A DNA stretch of 64,000 nt from Papilionanthe hookeriana x Papilionanthe teres (GCA_022702705.1 CM040433.1:17430682-17494681), one strand, 5' to 3'. Counted from the stretch's first letter, positions 46,690 to 60,391 are shown. The notes: generated from the sequence alone by a model not told the origin. Made by a program: numbers and translations.

Positions 46690-49600
46690 ACGGACAGACA
46701 AGATTGAGACGGATGAGGAGATGATACATGAGCCGTAGGCTACGTGGAAAGCTGAGGTATAAAGCGCAGCCAATCAGATGTCGATGTGTGTGTTTTTGAA
46801 GCTATTGTTGACATGGATAAGTAAGAAATTTGAGTATTTTATGATTTAAATAATTAAAGAAACTTTAAAAAATGATAACTTAGTACGAAAAATGTTAAAA
46901 ATAAAAGAAAGATACCCTATGCATAGTGAACAGAGGAAAATATTATGGGAAAAAAAATCAAAATTGTTCATCATGTATTTTATTTTAAATAAATTAAATA
47001 CTCCAGAATTAATTGATAACTAATTATATATTTATCTAAATTAAATGAAACATTGGGGGCTTATTCCTGATGTCATTAGAAGTTTTCTCTAAACTTTCCA
47101 TGGTTAGAGGACTCTTCTAACATTAAAAGCACTAATTTTCCAACTTTAATCACCTTTGTTTTAATTAAAAAACTTATAAAAATTAAAATTTAAATCAGAA
47201 AATTGTAAAATTGGTTTAGGTAGGTTTACTGTGGTCAAAGGACCTTAGGAAAAATAAAAATCATATTTAATAAAATTAAAAAATGTATTTTCTTATTTAA
47301 AGTTAATAAAAATTACAAAAAATCAGAAAAATATAAACTAATTCAAATAATCACCAAATTGGGCCAACTTGAGGCTAATCACCTCAGGAGGCTCCTGTAA
47401 AAATTTGGAAGCTATGAAAATTATTTTTTATGTAAAAATGAATTTTCTAACTAAATATGAATTTTTTAAAAATTATTATACAAATCAAAATAAATATCAA
47501 CAAAATTACAAAATTTCTTTTCAAGTGCTCCTTAAGACGAGAGGAACATAAGAAAAATAGAATTGAAGTTGAAATAAAATGTTCATTTTTGAGTTATTTT
47601 TTGTATTTTCTTAAATTTGAATAAAAATAATTATAAAAAATAAAATAAAAATCACAAAAGTACAAAGTAAGTTTGTCTATGTTTTTTGAAGTCAAAGGGA
47701 TTTATGAAAAATATAAAAATGAATTTTTGAAATAAAAATGTATTTTCTATTTAGTTAACTCTTAAAATGAACTAAAAATTATAAAAAATTAAAATATAAT
47801 TAAAAAATTCACCAAAATTATTCCTAGAGGTCCTCTAACATAGCTGAACCTCTAATAGTTTCCTTAAGGACATATGATTTTTTTTAGTTAAATTAATTAA
47901 CATTGAAAATCCCTATTTTTGAGTTAAAATAATTATAAAAAATTAAAAAAAAATCTGAAACTATAATTTCTCCTCTTATATTTTAAATGACCCATGAGTG
48001 GGCTAACAATAAAATTTCACGGTCACTTGAGTTAAATTTAAAGAATTATGAAGTGGAAAGCCTTAGAGGAAAAAAAAGTAATTATGGAATTTATAGCCCT
48101 AATTAAAATTTAGGTGAAACTAAAGGGTAAATGAGTAATGTTGATCATAATGAACCCTATTATATGACTAAAACATAAGGGAATGAAAGGTAGAAACCAA
48201 CTCACCACTATTCTATAAAAAGGGTAAAATTGTAATTTTCTAAATGATTATGATTATTGTGATTTAAAAGTCAATCTAATAGGGAGATCCTAACGTAAGG
48301 GGCTTGGGTTAGGAAGATAATAACCCACTTATTTGAAGTCCCTAATCGAAGATTGAGCAATAAAGTGTAATCTTTTGATAAGAATTAAATACATTTAATT
48401 CAACACTTTTAATTATTACAAATTTATTCAAGAGCACTTAAGGGTTTAGTCATGAACTATGTTTGATCTAAAATTCTTAATGAGGTTTAGAAAAGGAAAC
48501 ATAATCAACTATGAATACCCTTAAAGCACTACAAGCCCGACCCCAATAGAAAAAGCATGGGCCCCCGTTAATACCACCGTTTGCCTTTAGGGGCGGCCAC
48601 CCACATAATTCCTATATAAAACATCAATTGAATGCCAGGTTACCCCGCTTATGAGATAATTAAAACATTATGGTTCATTGAGCACAGGTCAAAAATATGA
48701 CAAATAAGTTTTAAATTGAGATGACTAATTCAATAACATAGTAAGATTAAGTGAACTTGAGATACTTCAAAGGGTTTTAAAAGTTGTTTAGGGTTATACC
48801 CCGAACAATTTTGCTACCATTTAGTTATTTTGAAGGACATTTGAACTTAATATATTTTGATGAAGAAAACCATTCTTAAACAAAGTATAGGGACACACAA
48901 TGTTATGACTCGGGACGCGATAAACCACTCAAATCAATAGAAATACCCTAAAACTACTTATCCTACATTTACAACCCAAAGCTCAAGGATTTGAGTCTTC
49001 TATGAGGTATTCAAATCCTTGTGAACAATTGAGGATATTTGTTTTTGCCACATATGAATCATCGGAATGGTGTAAGTCTGAGGTCTATATGGCTAAGGCG
49101 ATGACGATAATGTTAATGTGTGCTAAACAAGGGATATGAGGTGGGATTTTAGAATAATATCTCCTTAAGGACCTTCAATGAGTGGGAGAGGACAAAGACC
49201 AATGATTTCTTCGCTGACACTTGATGAGGTTGTTGCCCCCAACACTCTGTCGGTAGTCTTAGCTCGATTAGAGTGATTAGCTTGGACTACACTACTTTAC
49301 AAAATATTTAAAAAAATTAAAAAAATTTTTTGCTTTTTCAAGTGTACTTTGAATGAAAAATTTAAACAACTTTTGCATGAAAAATTAAAAAAATTTGATG
49401 AAAACTCATAAAGGTCAACAGTTAGTCACTTGGATCAAAGTTAAGAACTGCCCTTCGTAGGTTGTCAGGTTGGTAGCTCTTATTCAAGGTTGGAAAGCAC
49501 ACAGTCCAGCTCTGAGCCCCTACCTTACCAATGTCTTACACTTAGTCCTGATCTTCCGTATGTGACTACGGGTCTTGCTTCGCCTATATGTGTTTTTTCT

Positions 49601-51004
49601 ACGACTTGTTCTACTACTCATGTGTACTAGATTATTCTGCTTTCTTTTTCCGCAATTTTATTTAAATTTTCTGTAAATATATTATGCTTTGATATTAACC
49701 ATGCAACGATAGCGGGGGCCCAGGTACGCATCTACATTTTATGTACTGCAATTTTCCTATTTACCTTACAACATTTTCTACCTGCATTTCTTTACTTGAC
49801 ATGCAAAACTAAAACCATACCAAAATAAAAAATAACTAAATACATTTTTAAAAATATAAATACACTTTTAAACCCAGTGAATGCCCTTAAATCACTACTT
49901 TTGGGTTTACGAGAATCCCTCGGATGAGCTAATCTACGATTGCTAATGAGAATTCTCCAGTCTAAATAAGCTTAACAACTAATTTAGGCTAAGTAAACTT
50001 AAAAGAAAATAGTGATTCCGGAATGAGGGAACCATGAGATCATAACTGGTATTGCTCTAATTAAATTAAAATTCCCCAAAATAAAACACTTAAAACAACA
50101 ACAACAATAAAAACCAAAACATTGAAACATATACTATAAAACCATGGAACCTTGAACCTTGGAGCTGCTACTTCAACGAGGAGGTCGGAGCAAACACCAT
50201 GGGCAACATGACGAGAGCATACAGAAGAACATCTTCAAGAGAGCAAATTGGTCTACATCGGTAAATCTTTCCTTAGAATTAAACAATAAGTCAACTAATC
50301 TTTAAGCTCCTGCACAGTCATGTTGAGCAGTATAAATCCTAACTCTTTTTAGGCTCTGAGGCTATCATTTAGCATCATGTAAGTCCTCATATCTTCCTAG
50401 GCTATTTGCATGATTGGTATCATGCAAATGTAAGCCTTACATAATAAAATTGACATGGTGGAACATCTAATAATATCTCTTCAAAACTGAAACCAAACCA
50501 TATGATAGTCTGGGAAGTCATCGAGGTTCTTCTCAGGATCTATTACATCCCCTACATTTGTTCCTTTGGACTCTACAATAACTGTTCATATTTGATCCCA
50601 TCCCATTTGAATTTTTCATGTTTGTCCTTGAAAACCCTAAATGTTGAATTCATGAAGATAAGTACCTCTGATCTAAATTGAGAGTTTTCATAGGTGACTT
50701 CGGTCATCTAAGATGTAATTAACTATAGGGGCTTGCCCTTATAGGATACTTTAACACTCATGTAATATAAACCTTATCTAATCTTTTATATTAGATATGG
50801 GAAGTTGTCGGTCAACATAAAGGTTCAGAGACCAAAATGAATATCATAAATTCTTTAGTTTATTTAATCGAGTCTCGCTAATGAATGATGTGTCTATTCC
50901 TCGGGATAGATGCATCACTCATGGTATTGTGCTTGATTATTTAAAATATTAAATAAATGAGATCGATTCGGTCTCGAATTTTCAAAATTAAAATGTTACT
51001 TTTC

Positions 51005-51060
<56 letters not shown>

Positions 51061-51100
51061 AAGCAACCGACAAACTTCTAATTTGATGACCCCTACGAAA
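46690..51100 (+). repeat. R-family tandem unit 2 (about 4.4 kb)
   Basis: Direct second copy of 42,540-46,640. Matching landmarks are GATAAGTAAGAAATT (46,816), TAAAATTTAGGTGAAACTAAAGG (about 48,110), GAGAATCCCTCGGATGA (49,909), ACATCCCCTAC (50,543), ATTAACTATAGGGGCTTGCC (50,720), TTTATTTAATCGAGTCTC (50,861) and ACCGACAAACTTC (51,067). Unit 2 has gained a (TA)n tract near its end. There are no coding frames of note. Confidence 0.75.
51009..51058. repeat. (TA)n microsatellite
   Basis: Fifty bases of TA repeats at the place where unit 1 has only TTATATATATTT, so the tract expanded after the two R units separated. Confidence 0.95.
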
Positions 51101-51439
51101 CGATTGGCCTCTTTCACATTAGATTGAAGGCCATCCTTTTCCCTCCAATCATCATCTCGCGAGCCTTTTCTCCCAGCATGTCAGTCGGGCGGTTTGCTTT
51201 TTAAAACTGGTGGCTTTACATATTCCACCATTGCAATGTGTTCGTTGGCATCTCTAGGAGCTCGGACAAAGTTTTGGGTTTTTACAAAACCATGAATATT
51301 TAAACTGGGGGTTCTTGAGCCCCTTTGCTAGGGCGACTTTGGCGATCCCTAGTTCCTGATTTCATACCTCCGACATTTTCTTTTGGACCCTAGAGACGTA
51401 TGTCAGAGACTCTTATTCAGCCCCTATTTAATGTTCCAG

Positions 51440-52970
51440 GCGGTTTCCGAATCCTTACGCAGTTTTTGGGCACTAGCGAACTACGTCAAAACCAATTTCT
51501 TGAATTTGCTGAAGAGAATAATAACCCCCAAGGGCAGTTCGTTGAACCATCTAAGAGTTGAATCCCTCAGAGTAGTGTATGACAATCGATACTTTAACAC
51601 GCCAAAAACTTTGAAAAGGCATATAGCCAACTTAAAGGAAGTGATGTGATTGTTCGGACCACTACAGACCTTATACGGTTCCAAAGTTGGAGCCTTGAAC
51701 TTCTCAGAGGGCTCTGAGTCAACAATCTGCAAGGAGAAGGCATTTTTCGGCTAGCGAAAGATTCCTATTTGCCTTCTTGCAACATTTTCCTCAATATAGA
51801 ACCAGCACTGTCTTGGCACTAGGATTCTTCCACGTGCTCAACTTCTTGATCTGTTTGGTTACCTTTGGGCTCGGATGCCAGTGCATTTAGTTACGAGATA
51901 GGTCGTGCTCTCCCCTTAATCACCACATGAGTTAATTATGTGATCTGACCCATCATCTGATCATGGAGTTCCTGAATTCATTGTCGAAAGAATTATCTGG
52001 CGAACTCCACATTGAAAGCTTCTCCAAAATGTTTTCCTTCTCCATCACACACTTCTCGACTTGTCGAATGCATGACTCCACGCTCACCACACCTTTTAGG
52101 ATGTTAGGTCCCAAAATTTCCTTCAGTTCACGCCGAATGAATAGATAATTATTCGGATGAGAAGAATAAAAGAAAGAGAATAGTATGAAAATAGCACAAG
52201 TGACACTAATTTCTATAGACCATATCCAGTAGTTCTTTTAGTGGAAATAACCCTCCTACTTATAAACCATAAGATGAATCTAGTAAATTACATGGTTTTC
52301 CTTTACATGATAGAAAGTTTCCTCCTTATACGGTTTAAAAGTTGGAACCTTGAACTTCTCATAGGGCTCCGCGTCAACAATCTGCCGAGAGAAGGCATTC
52401 TTTGGTTGGTGACAAATTCCTACTCTCCCTTCTTGCAACTTTTTCCTCAGTATAGACCCGACACTGTTTTGGCACTAGAATTCTTCCACGCTTTCAACTT
52501 CTTGAGCTGTCTGGTTACCTTCAGGCTCGGGTGCAAGAGCACGTAGTTACGGGAGATCTTGTACTCTCCCCTTAATCACCACATGAGTTAATGATGTGAT
52601 CTGACTCGGCATTCGATCATGGAGTTCTTGAATTCGTCGTTGAACATATTCTCCGACGCACTCCACATTGGGAGCTTCTCCAAAATGTATTTCTTCTCCA
52701 TGGCGCGCTCCTCGTCTTGTCAAATGCATGAATCCATGCTCACCGCAATTTTTAGGATGTTAGGTCCCAAAATGTCCTTCATTTCACGCCGAATGAATAG
52801 AGCATTACTCTGATGAGAAGAATAAATAAAGAGAATAGTATGGAAGTAGCACAAGTGACACTAATTTCTTTACACTGAATCCAGTAGTTCTATTAGTGGG
52901 AATAACCCTCCCATTTATAAATCATAGGATATATATAGTAAATTACATGCTTTTCCTTACATGATAGAAA
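51440..52970 (-). pseudogene. Ty3/gypsy Gag N-terminal relic, partly duplicated
   Basis: The minus strand at 51,732-51,481 reads SEKFKAPTLEPYKVCSGPNN, HITSFKLAICLFKVFGVLKY and RDSTLRWFNELPLGVIILFS, the Gag core of plant gypsy elements (compare FKIPTLEQYDGTKDP...RVWFSGLKPGSISSF). Upstream on the same strand are Gag N-terminal pieces such as RIQELHDRMPSQITSLTHVV (52,700-52,560), and a PEGNQTAQEVE linker, present twice because of the tandem duplication at 51,671-52,980. Stops are present throughout. It is similar in type to the relic at 8.45-8.95 kb. No Pol follows on the minus strand. Confidence 0.65.
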
Positions 52971-52980
52971 GGTTACTCCC
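51671..52980. repeat. tandem duplication of about 655 bp
   Basis: TTATACGGTT starts both copies (51,671 and 52,326), and both run through TCTCCCCTTAATCACCACAT, GATGTTAGGTCCCAAAAT, TCACGCCGAATGAATAGA and end ACATGATAGAAAG. Divergence is moderate. The copies join without spacer, so this is a head-to-tail duplication within a dead gypsy element. Confidence 0.88.
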
Positions 52981-52984
52981 ATTT

Positions 52985-53505
52985 ATGAGCAATTGTATCT
53001 TTACTTATTTTTAACTCAATAGAACATAATCTAGCCATATAATTGTTGTTGGCATCATTCCATATCTGCAACTGCCGCTAGCGTTGTTTTGTTATTTATA
53101 ATCATTGGCTTGGCATTCACTCAATCAGCTATGGTCATTCGACCGGCTGAGAGACCTTTGGTCGCCCCTTCCAGGTGAGTTTACTATGAAGACTTATTAT
53201 CCCTGAGAAGGAATATTCTATCAGGCATAGGGTAGAATATTGTAATATAACAGACAACCATCCTTGGTTGTTTAGTCTTATAAGGCAAGAATTCTCATTG
53301 GATGATTGTTGGTCTTCCAACTGTTCTTGCATTGGTCAAGTTGTCGCTACACCAATACGTGACATTCTTAGCTTGGACAGATGTTTCCTTCGGTTGGCTG
53401 GTGAACCGGCCAACTTGAATGCCATCAATCGGCTTGGTCCTCTGTTGTCCACTTCGTCTGGTCTTCTCGAGATCTGTCCAGTCATTTTTCTAATGTGTAG
53501 TTAGG
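52985..53505. other. possible LTR sequence of the gag relic
   Basis: A less AT-rich stretch upstream of the Gag relic on the minus strand. Its position suits a 5' LTR, but no second copy and no TG...CA ends were found in the window. Confidence 0.2.
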
Positions 53506-56090
53506 TTCTTGTTTAATTAATATTGATAATTTTATTATTTTGCATGATCCTTTTTAATCATCATTAAGAACTTGACATTAGTTTTTCAAAATGTATATTC
53601 ATCTTTTTCTTCTAATTTTTATATAATATCTCATTCAAGATTTTTTATACTCAAAGCTAAACTGATTTTTTAAAAGTTAATTTTATTTCTCGAATAAATT
53701 TCGTTCATGACACAAAAACTACAAATATTTTCATCATATATAGTTAATCTTGTCAAATCTAAAATTGAACTTTTTTTAGGATTGAAAGCTACTGTGAGCT
53801 TAAAATTTTTTGAGATTATTATATGTTTATTGAGAGTGATTCGTTTATAGTAGTAAGAAAACTTTTTTCAATTGTGTTGTAGCCTATATTCTAAAATGCT
53901 CATCATTTTTATATGCTGTACTTTTCGTTTTATTTTTAAGCCTTTTAGGCTAAATTATAACAATACGTTTAAGGCAAGCAATAAAAGATCAACGAACAAG
54001 AATAAATAAGACTACTTTGATAAGCATCCACTAGAGCGAAACCAATCATTAGCGGTAAGAAAATTCATACAAAGGCTTATTGACCATTCAAAATTCTTAG
54101 ACAGATTGAATCAAATCAAATATTCACTTTGTTCAACCTGACTTTTCGCAAGAGACATAATTTCATATTTACAAACCCCTCATTTCTAGATTATGACTAT
54201 ATCATCAATACCAAGATATCCACTAATTCCTTTCCGGAGCTTTAACTTTTAGTGTGATGATAGAATAAGTCATCTACCTACAACATCTTGCTAACCGATA
54301 GCAACATACAGACCCTGACCTAATAACTAAGAGAATACTCTGAAACAAAATGCAATTAAGTTGGAGGGAGATGATAAAACAAATTAAGTGAAAAAAATCC
54401 ACCCACTAAACTCACTGCAAGAGCAAGAGCGCAAACCCAAGCTAAACAAGTCTATGGACAATGGCATATATCACAGCCCATACTAATGCTCATTGTTTAA
54501 ATATATTTTTAATTTCTTATTTATGTTATTTGTTGAAGACATAAAAATATGTATGGCTGATCATCTTAATGGAGAGCAAGAATAATGTAAAAAATAAAAA
54601 TGTTGTTGAAACTCTCTTTCAATATCAATAAGCCACTCTCCTCTTTTCCTCTAAAATTTTCTTCTAATTTATGGTAGCTCAAATTTCACTTGTTGCTTAT
54701 AAATCGGACCTAGTCATGTAATCATATTTGAATGTTGAACAAGATCATTTGAGTGAATAAAATATCTTTTTTGCTAGTGGTTTAATGACTTCAAATGTGC
54801 CTTTCTTTAATAAAATAATGTATTTATTTATTTTATTATAAATTTAGTGGGGTCTCTCATCTTAAGCACTTGCTCCAAATCATCTTAGCATCCCTCTTCA
54901 TATCTCAAGCTACCTACAAAACTATATACACTACTAAACCAAAAAGCCTTACAAGCACTCCCAACATCCCACCTATAGCTTTCAGCCAAACATGATAAGA
55001 CTAAGACTTAGTAGCATTATTCGTTACCCCTTAACCACTAAAGCTTCACAATCTAACCATTCATTCTTAAACACAAGTAGATATCCTAAGCAACACCTCA
55101 GCTAATATTTCCAATCATTTAGCCCACCAAAAATCCAATTCTTAATTTAACTATCTGAATAAACCCAAATTAATCCAATGCTAACTAATCTTGATATTCC
55201 CACCATCATATCTTGCTAAACCCCTCATCATTCAACCACATATCTAAACATTACACTAAAAATTTATAGCTTATTTTTGAACCATTAATTTCATTAAAAA
55301 AGGTCACCCTTCACTATCAAAATAGAGCAAATTTACTGATGTGTATGAGATCAATTGAACTAATCGAACACCCCTTAACAATCAAGCTTTTTCCTCCATC
55401 TCAAACATGAGAGAGCATATGATTCCAATTGCCTAAAATTAAAATTTACATGTCTTAACTTCTTTTGACAAATATAAATGCCTCGCACTTTAAGAACAAA
55501 CTAAATATTTTGTACTTTCAAATTTAATACTAATTTGTGTTGTTAGTTGCATCACACAATGTTGAGGGAGTTCAGAGTTTGATTTAGAACCAAAACATTG
55601 TCGTTCATACCATAAGATCCCTAGAATGGCCACAATACCCTACCCTAATACTCTCGCTAACATGCACTCCTAAAAAATGATTTTCTTAAAAAAAAAATTA
55701 AGATCCCAACAACTAAGGAAAAAAATAAATGGAAAAACAACTAGGTAACAAGTTCTAAACTCTCCCCTTCAATCATGAAAACAGCTCACGCCAACATGCA
55801 CTCCTACCCCCACATTACAAAGCAGCTGTGTCTCTAGTTCGAACCTGGATCTTCAAATCAAAATGGAAGCAAACTAATCATTGGTCCAAGCCCAGCTCTG
55901 AACAAAATAAATAGCAATTAACTTAGACATTCAATTGATAATATACGTATAAAGATTTGGTTGCTTATAGCTAGAAGACACATTTTGGTACATGGTGAAA
56001 TTTGCGATTCTACTATTTCATTGGAAGTAGCAAGAAATAAGGATGGGTTATAACTTCAGATACACCTTTAAAACAGCCCAAATTTAAGGA
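53505..56090. other. intergenic, nothing recognised
   Basis: AT-rich sequence with no convincing open frame, no tandem repeat and no clear match to the transposons described elsewhere in the window. Confidence 0.4.
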
Positions 56091-56099
56091 TTTTATTTA

Positions 56100-56365
56100 A
56101 ACACTTCTTAGATGGTTTGGTCATATCAAACTTCGACCATCTTATAATCCAATTAGAAGAGTAGATGTTATAGATTCGACTTATGTCAAGAAAGGCAGAG
56201 ATATACCTAAGGAAGACTTGGCCATACTGTATAAAAAATGATCTTAATTTATTAGAATTAATTGAAAATATGACACCACATAGGACGCAATGGAGGAAAA
56301 GGATTCATGTAGCCGACCCCAGTTAGTAGGATAAAGGTTTTTTTGTTATTGTTGTACTCATGTTT
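56100..56365 (+). pseudogene. RTE-type LINE 3' end
   Basis: The plus strand reads RWFGHIKLRPSYNPIRRVDV, YVKKGRDIPKED and, after a frame change, DAMEEKDSCSRPQLVG-type sequence whose DNA matches the usual QWRKRIHVADP end. This is the C-terminal tail of plant RTE-clade reverse transcriptases (compare RWFGHVQRRPxxAPVRRxD...KRGRGRPK). A TTTTTTTGTTATTGTTGT run follows the stop, like the short repeat tail of RTE elements. Strong 5' truncation is typical for the clade. Confidence 0.8.
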
Positions 56366-56822
56366 CTGTCTAAAAACAATCAGATATTCACTTAATTAAC
56401 AAATAAAATCTAGTCTCATTAATGTTAGAAAACCCCAATCACATCTAGAATGATTTGGGAATTAGAAGTAATCCTTAACGCAAATAAACATGACAACTTT
56501 TGTGGTTGGAAACTATTGGCGTGTGAAGAAGCCAGTCAATGCAAAAGTCATAAATTATTGAGATGGGAAAACTTGAGCACCCAAATAAAAAGTCTGTTAA
56601 AGAAAAAGTTTGCTAAATTATGATAATGGAATGTGAAAGAAAAAACCAGCTCACTTCAGACACATTTTATTACTTCTGATGTGCATAAAAGGCTGCTCAA
56701 GGTACAAGAAAGAAAGAATAGAATAGATTCTGCCAAGGATGGAAAAGGGCTCCCCAGACAGCAAAGCCATATTAGAATTACATAGTGTAGCAAAGAATGA
56801 ACAAGTTTCTCTCAAAATCCAT

Positions 56823-59800
56823 CTATGTTATTAATGATTCCAAGTACTCATCAACATAAGCAAGACATGGCCAATGATCAGTCCTGATCCTAACTAATGT
56901 TGAAATATTACCAACTTCCATTTGGAAAAGTAGGTGAAACCTAGGTGGTAGAAATATTAAAACAAAAAACGTACCAAGATTTCTTTTACTAGTTTCATGA
57001 GGATACCATAAAGCAGTATCATCTTGATTATATTCAAGTTGAACGAGCTCATTTTCAGAGTATGGTACCAAAGCTTTATTGTCCTCGGGATAAGCTGCAG
57101 AATCATCTTCCCATATAACATCTCTGATAACCCCATTATTCCCTACAATATTCACCAATGGCTGACCAACAACACTGACAACAAATGGCGCCAAATATTG
57201 TTCAATTGCTCTTATGAGAGACTCTGGAGAAACATCCAGAAGTTTCACTGAACGTGTTCCATTGATTGCTGCAGTACCTTTACCTCCGAGCAATGGAAAA
57301 GTTTCCCGGCCAGTATTGGCAGAACTTCCACAAGCTTCCCATAAAGCATTAAAAAGGTCAAGGTAGTAGTCTGGAACCCTGTCATCAGCAACTTCAGAAG
57401 GTAAACTAATCTTCAAAAACATGTCCTCAATTCCTACCGAAACACTTTGAAGCATGCAAGATATAATTTGACCATTCTCGATGTTTGCCGTTAGTTCAGT
57501 ATCAATCAGTCCAGGCATTGGTTCTCTAGGTTCTAGTTCAACCGTAAGTGACGCTCTAAAACTGGAATCTTCCTGTACATTACACTCAATGGGAACAACA
57601 TCAAGCCCAGTTTTTGTAGGTTCACCGAGAAGAAAGGGGACACGACAAGCTGGAATAGACCCATAATTTGCAGTAGACTTGAAACTAACAACAATTGCAT
57701 ATAAAGCTGGTAGGTTGTCCACCAAATCTGAGCCCAATGCAGATGAATCAAATCCACATAACTTATTAAATAAATCAGCCTCAAATCTCAATAAACAGGG
57801 TATACCGATCTTAGTTCCACTCATGTGGCGATAATCAGGAATGCAAGCAAAATGCATTCGCAAGATTCTTAGGGTTTCAGCAACCTTTGAATCTACCACT
57901 CGAAGAGCCTCTTCTTGTAAACCGATCCTATATAAATTCACATCAGGCCCACTATCAAGTGCGCTGGAGGGATTTGAAATTTCTTTGATCTCCTCAGAGC
58001 AGCTGGTTTCACTTTCCCTGTTTTCTGAATAAGGAATAACTAATGACCATGATTGATTAACAAGAGGTGGAATCATCCTTTCAAGATGAATACATGAAGA
58101 AATACTAGACAGTTTCTTAGTATCATGTGGATGTTGTGGCAAAGGAACTTGGAAAAGTGAGGCTGGATGAGGAGAAGGTGACACTCCTGGAAGCTGCCCT
58201 CCAAAATTTATTATTGTCCTGAGCTTCTTTCCTGGGATACATAAAAGCATCCTCAAGAAGATCCTAAAAAAAATGAAAAGAATAATAAGAATACAATTTC
58301 CTTGCAACAAATCCATAAAAGAGTGCTTGGCCTACCTTGCACTGTCCCGAATTTCCAGGTCAGGAAAGAACTGACTGGCGAAGGCAAGGAGAAGAGACAA
58401 ATCATGAAAAACTCGTGAGCTGCAATGATGCACTAACAGTGTCCTACAAATGCCCAACAATTTACTTCCCAGAGACCATGATCTTAAACCAGTCTCTGAG
58501 CTATGTTTCTCAGTAAGATAAAGCATATGCTTTGTGAGCAGTTCCAATAAACCACCTGGCGGTATTGTATCATTCCTTGCAATCCTTTCAAATATCGGAA
58601 AGTATGAAGCCAGAAGATAACCTTTATCCAGCTTAGGAAGCAGTTGTGCATCCAGTGTCTGAAGTAGACGTTCCCCAACGAGCTGATGCACCTTGCATCC
58701 CATTAGACGGTCAACAAAGGCAGCAACCACAGGAACCAATCCACGGTGCATCAACGCTAGCTCCACAAGCATACTCTACAGATAATAGAAATCCAGTAGA
58801 GCCAGAGTAAGAGTCTAAGCATATGATCTAACAAAAAGAATGGATGCCAATAACTATTGTGCAACCAATACCTGCAGGGTTTGGAAGATAGAAGAATCAA
58901 AAACTGCATGTAACTCAGCATCAGTCAAGCTACTACCATGGTGAGGGGAAACTCCAACCAAGAACTTATGGAGGGTCCGGAATGCCACAGAAATCTCTGT
59001 ACTCCATCGAGGAAGCCATCTGAATGCTGAAACGCAGACTAATCCGTCATCAAATATCTTGACGACTGCGGAACTCCTCTCTTTCTTATCCTCCCGGTTT
59101 GTTGTATCCGTTTCACCATGAGGACGATCAGCCTGAGCTGCAACACAAGCAAGGGCATCCAATTTTGCAGCTTTCAGAGCAAGAGGATCAAACACTGACG
59201 GATAGAAGCAATGTGCCAAGGAGGTAAGGAAGCCGTTCTCACGAGCCAGCTGGGGTGATCCAAGAAGCCAATGAATGGCGAGTAGCCTGAAGACAAGGGT
59301 CTGGTGGGTTTCCTTGGGGATGAGGGCAAGGCGACGAGAAATGCCCAGCTCTTCATCCCCTGAAAAAGCATCTGAAAATCGTGAATACAGCATGAGAACA
59401 ACATGGCAGAGGATGGGATCATAGCAGTAAAGCAGGCCAGAAAACTGCACCTTCAGAAGCGCAGCCACAGCTGGCATGTGGCGTTCAAGTGCACCGACGA
59501 TGCTGGCCAGAATTGTGACGAGCTCCATGGTCGCAAATGGGGTCAGAACCTGCGGCCGCTCAAGGAGAAAAGCAACAATCCGCCTGAGCTCGCGAAGGTT
59601 TAGATCAGAGGGCTCGGGGGACGAAAAGGGAGGGGATATAACAGTGCTGGGTGAGTTGAAGGGAACAAGAGTAACCGCAGTGGAAAGAATGGATGTGGGG
59701 GACGAGAGGAGGCCATGACGAACAATGGAGGCGATGGCGGTGGCAAGTAGAAGTACGTATGACTGCACAGCGTGAGTGCGCTCCGCATGCGCAAGGGACC

Positions 59801-60350
59801 AGAGATGGCCAGCAGCTTCGGAGAGCAGAAGCGGGTAGGCTAGTTCGAGCTCGCGAAGGCACTCGCAGGCGACGAAACGTGTGTGGCGGTCCGGTCCGTG
59901 GTTCGGGCGGTTCGCAATAGAGAGGAGGAGCTCAGCGAGTGGGTCGAGGAGGGAAGGAGAGGGGGAGTCAAGTGCTGCAATTGCAATTGAGGTTGTCGAC
60001 ACCATAGCCTGCTCTTTAAGGGAGAATTCGCCGGGAAAGTTGATGAGGAGAGAACGGAGAAAATCTAGAAGAGGAGGGAGAGAAGAAGAAGGAGAGGGGC
60101 GGAAGAGGAGGTCGGATGAATCCTCAAGGAAGAGTAAAAGTTGGGGTTTGTGGGACAATGGAAAGTCCTTGCGGAGGAGGGAGCTGAGGGTGAGATCGAG
60201 AAGAGGGAAAGGAAGCCATCGGACACGGCGTGAGGGGATGCCAGACTGGAAGTCATCGATTAGGGTTTCCCAGTCCTGAGGCGACAGCTGCTGCGCCATT
60301 GCTGGCCCTGTCGAGGAAGAAGAATTCTTGGCGGGTGTCTGCTTCTCCAT
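56823..60350 (-). CDS. AP5B1: AP-5 complex subunit beta-1-like protein (three exons)
   Basis: Predicted join on the minus strand: exon 1 60,350-58,872, intron 96 bp (GTATTGG...TCTGTAG), exon 2 58,775-58,336, intron 72 bp (GTAGGCC...TTTTTTAG), exon 3 58,263-56,823. The sum is 3,360 nt, 1,119 residues, with phases that fit (Q|SMLVEL and DSA|RIFLRM). The protein begins MEKQTPAKNSSSSTGPAMAQ and soon reads LSPQDWETLIDDFQSG; a second in-frame Met lies at residue 18. It is leucine-rich and helical without membrane spans, as expected of an adaptin-type large subunit, and ends with LIFLPPRFHLLFQMEVGNIS and RIRTDHWPCLAYVDEYLESL, which I recognise from plant AP-5 beta-like proteins (Arabidopsis At3g19870, recalled). 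AP-5 acts without clathrin on late endosomes, with SPG11/SPG15 in animals. No stop, frameshift or transposon interrupts it, so it is probably functional. Confidence 0.9.
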
Positions 60351-60391
60351 TTGGGATTTTCTTCTAATGCTTATTCGGCGGATATCGCTGT

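Noticed and set aside
55831..55850. tRNA-like T-arm word (AGTTCGAACCTGG), possible tRNA or SINE
   Set aside because: No matching acceptor, D-arm or anticodon arm and no A-box found at the expected distance.
59403..60279. Several ORFs on the opposite strand and in other frames of the AP-5 beta first exon
   Set aside because: Shadows of a GC-richer coding exon; the low-complexity products match nothing and the sense frame is conserved.
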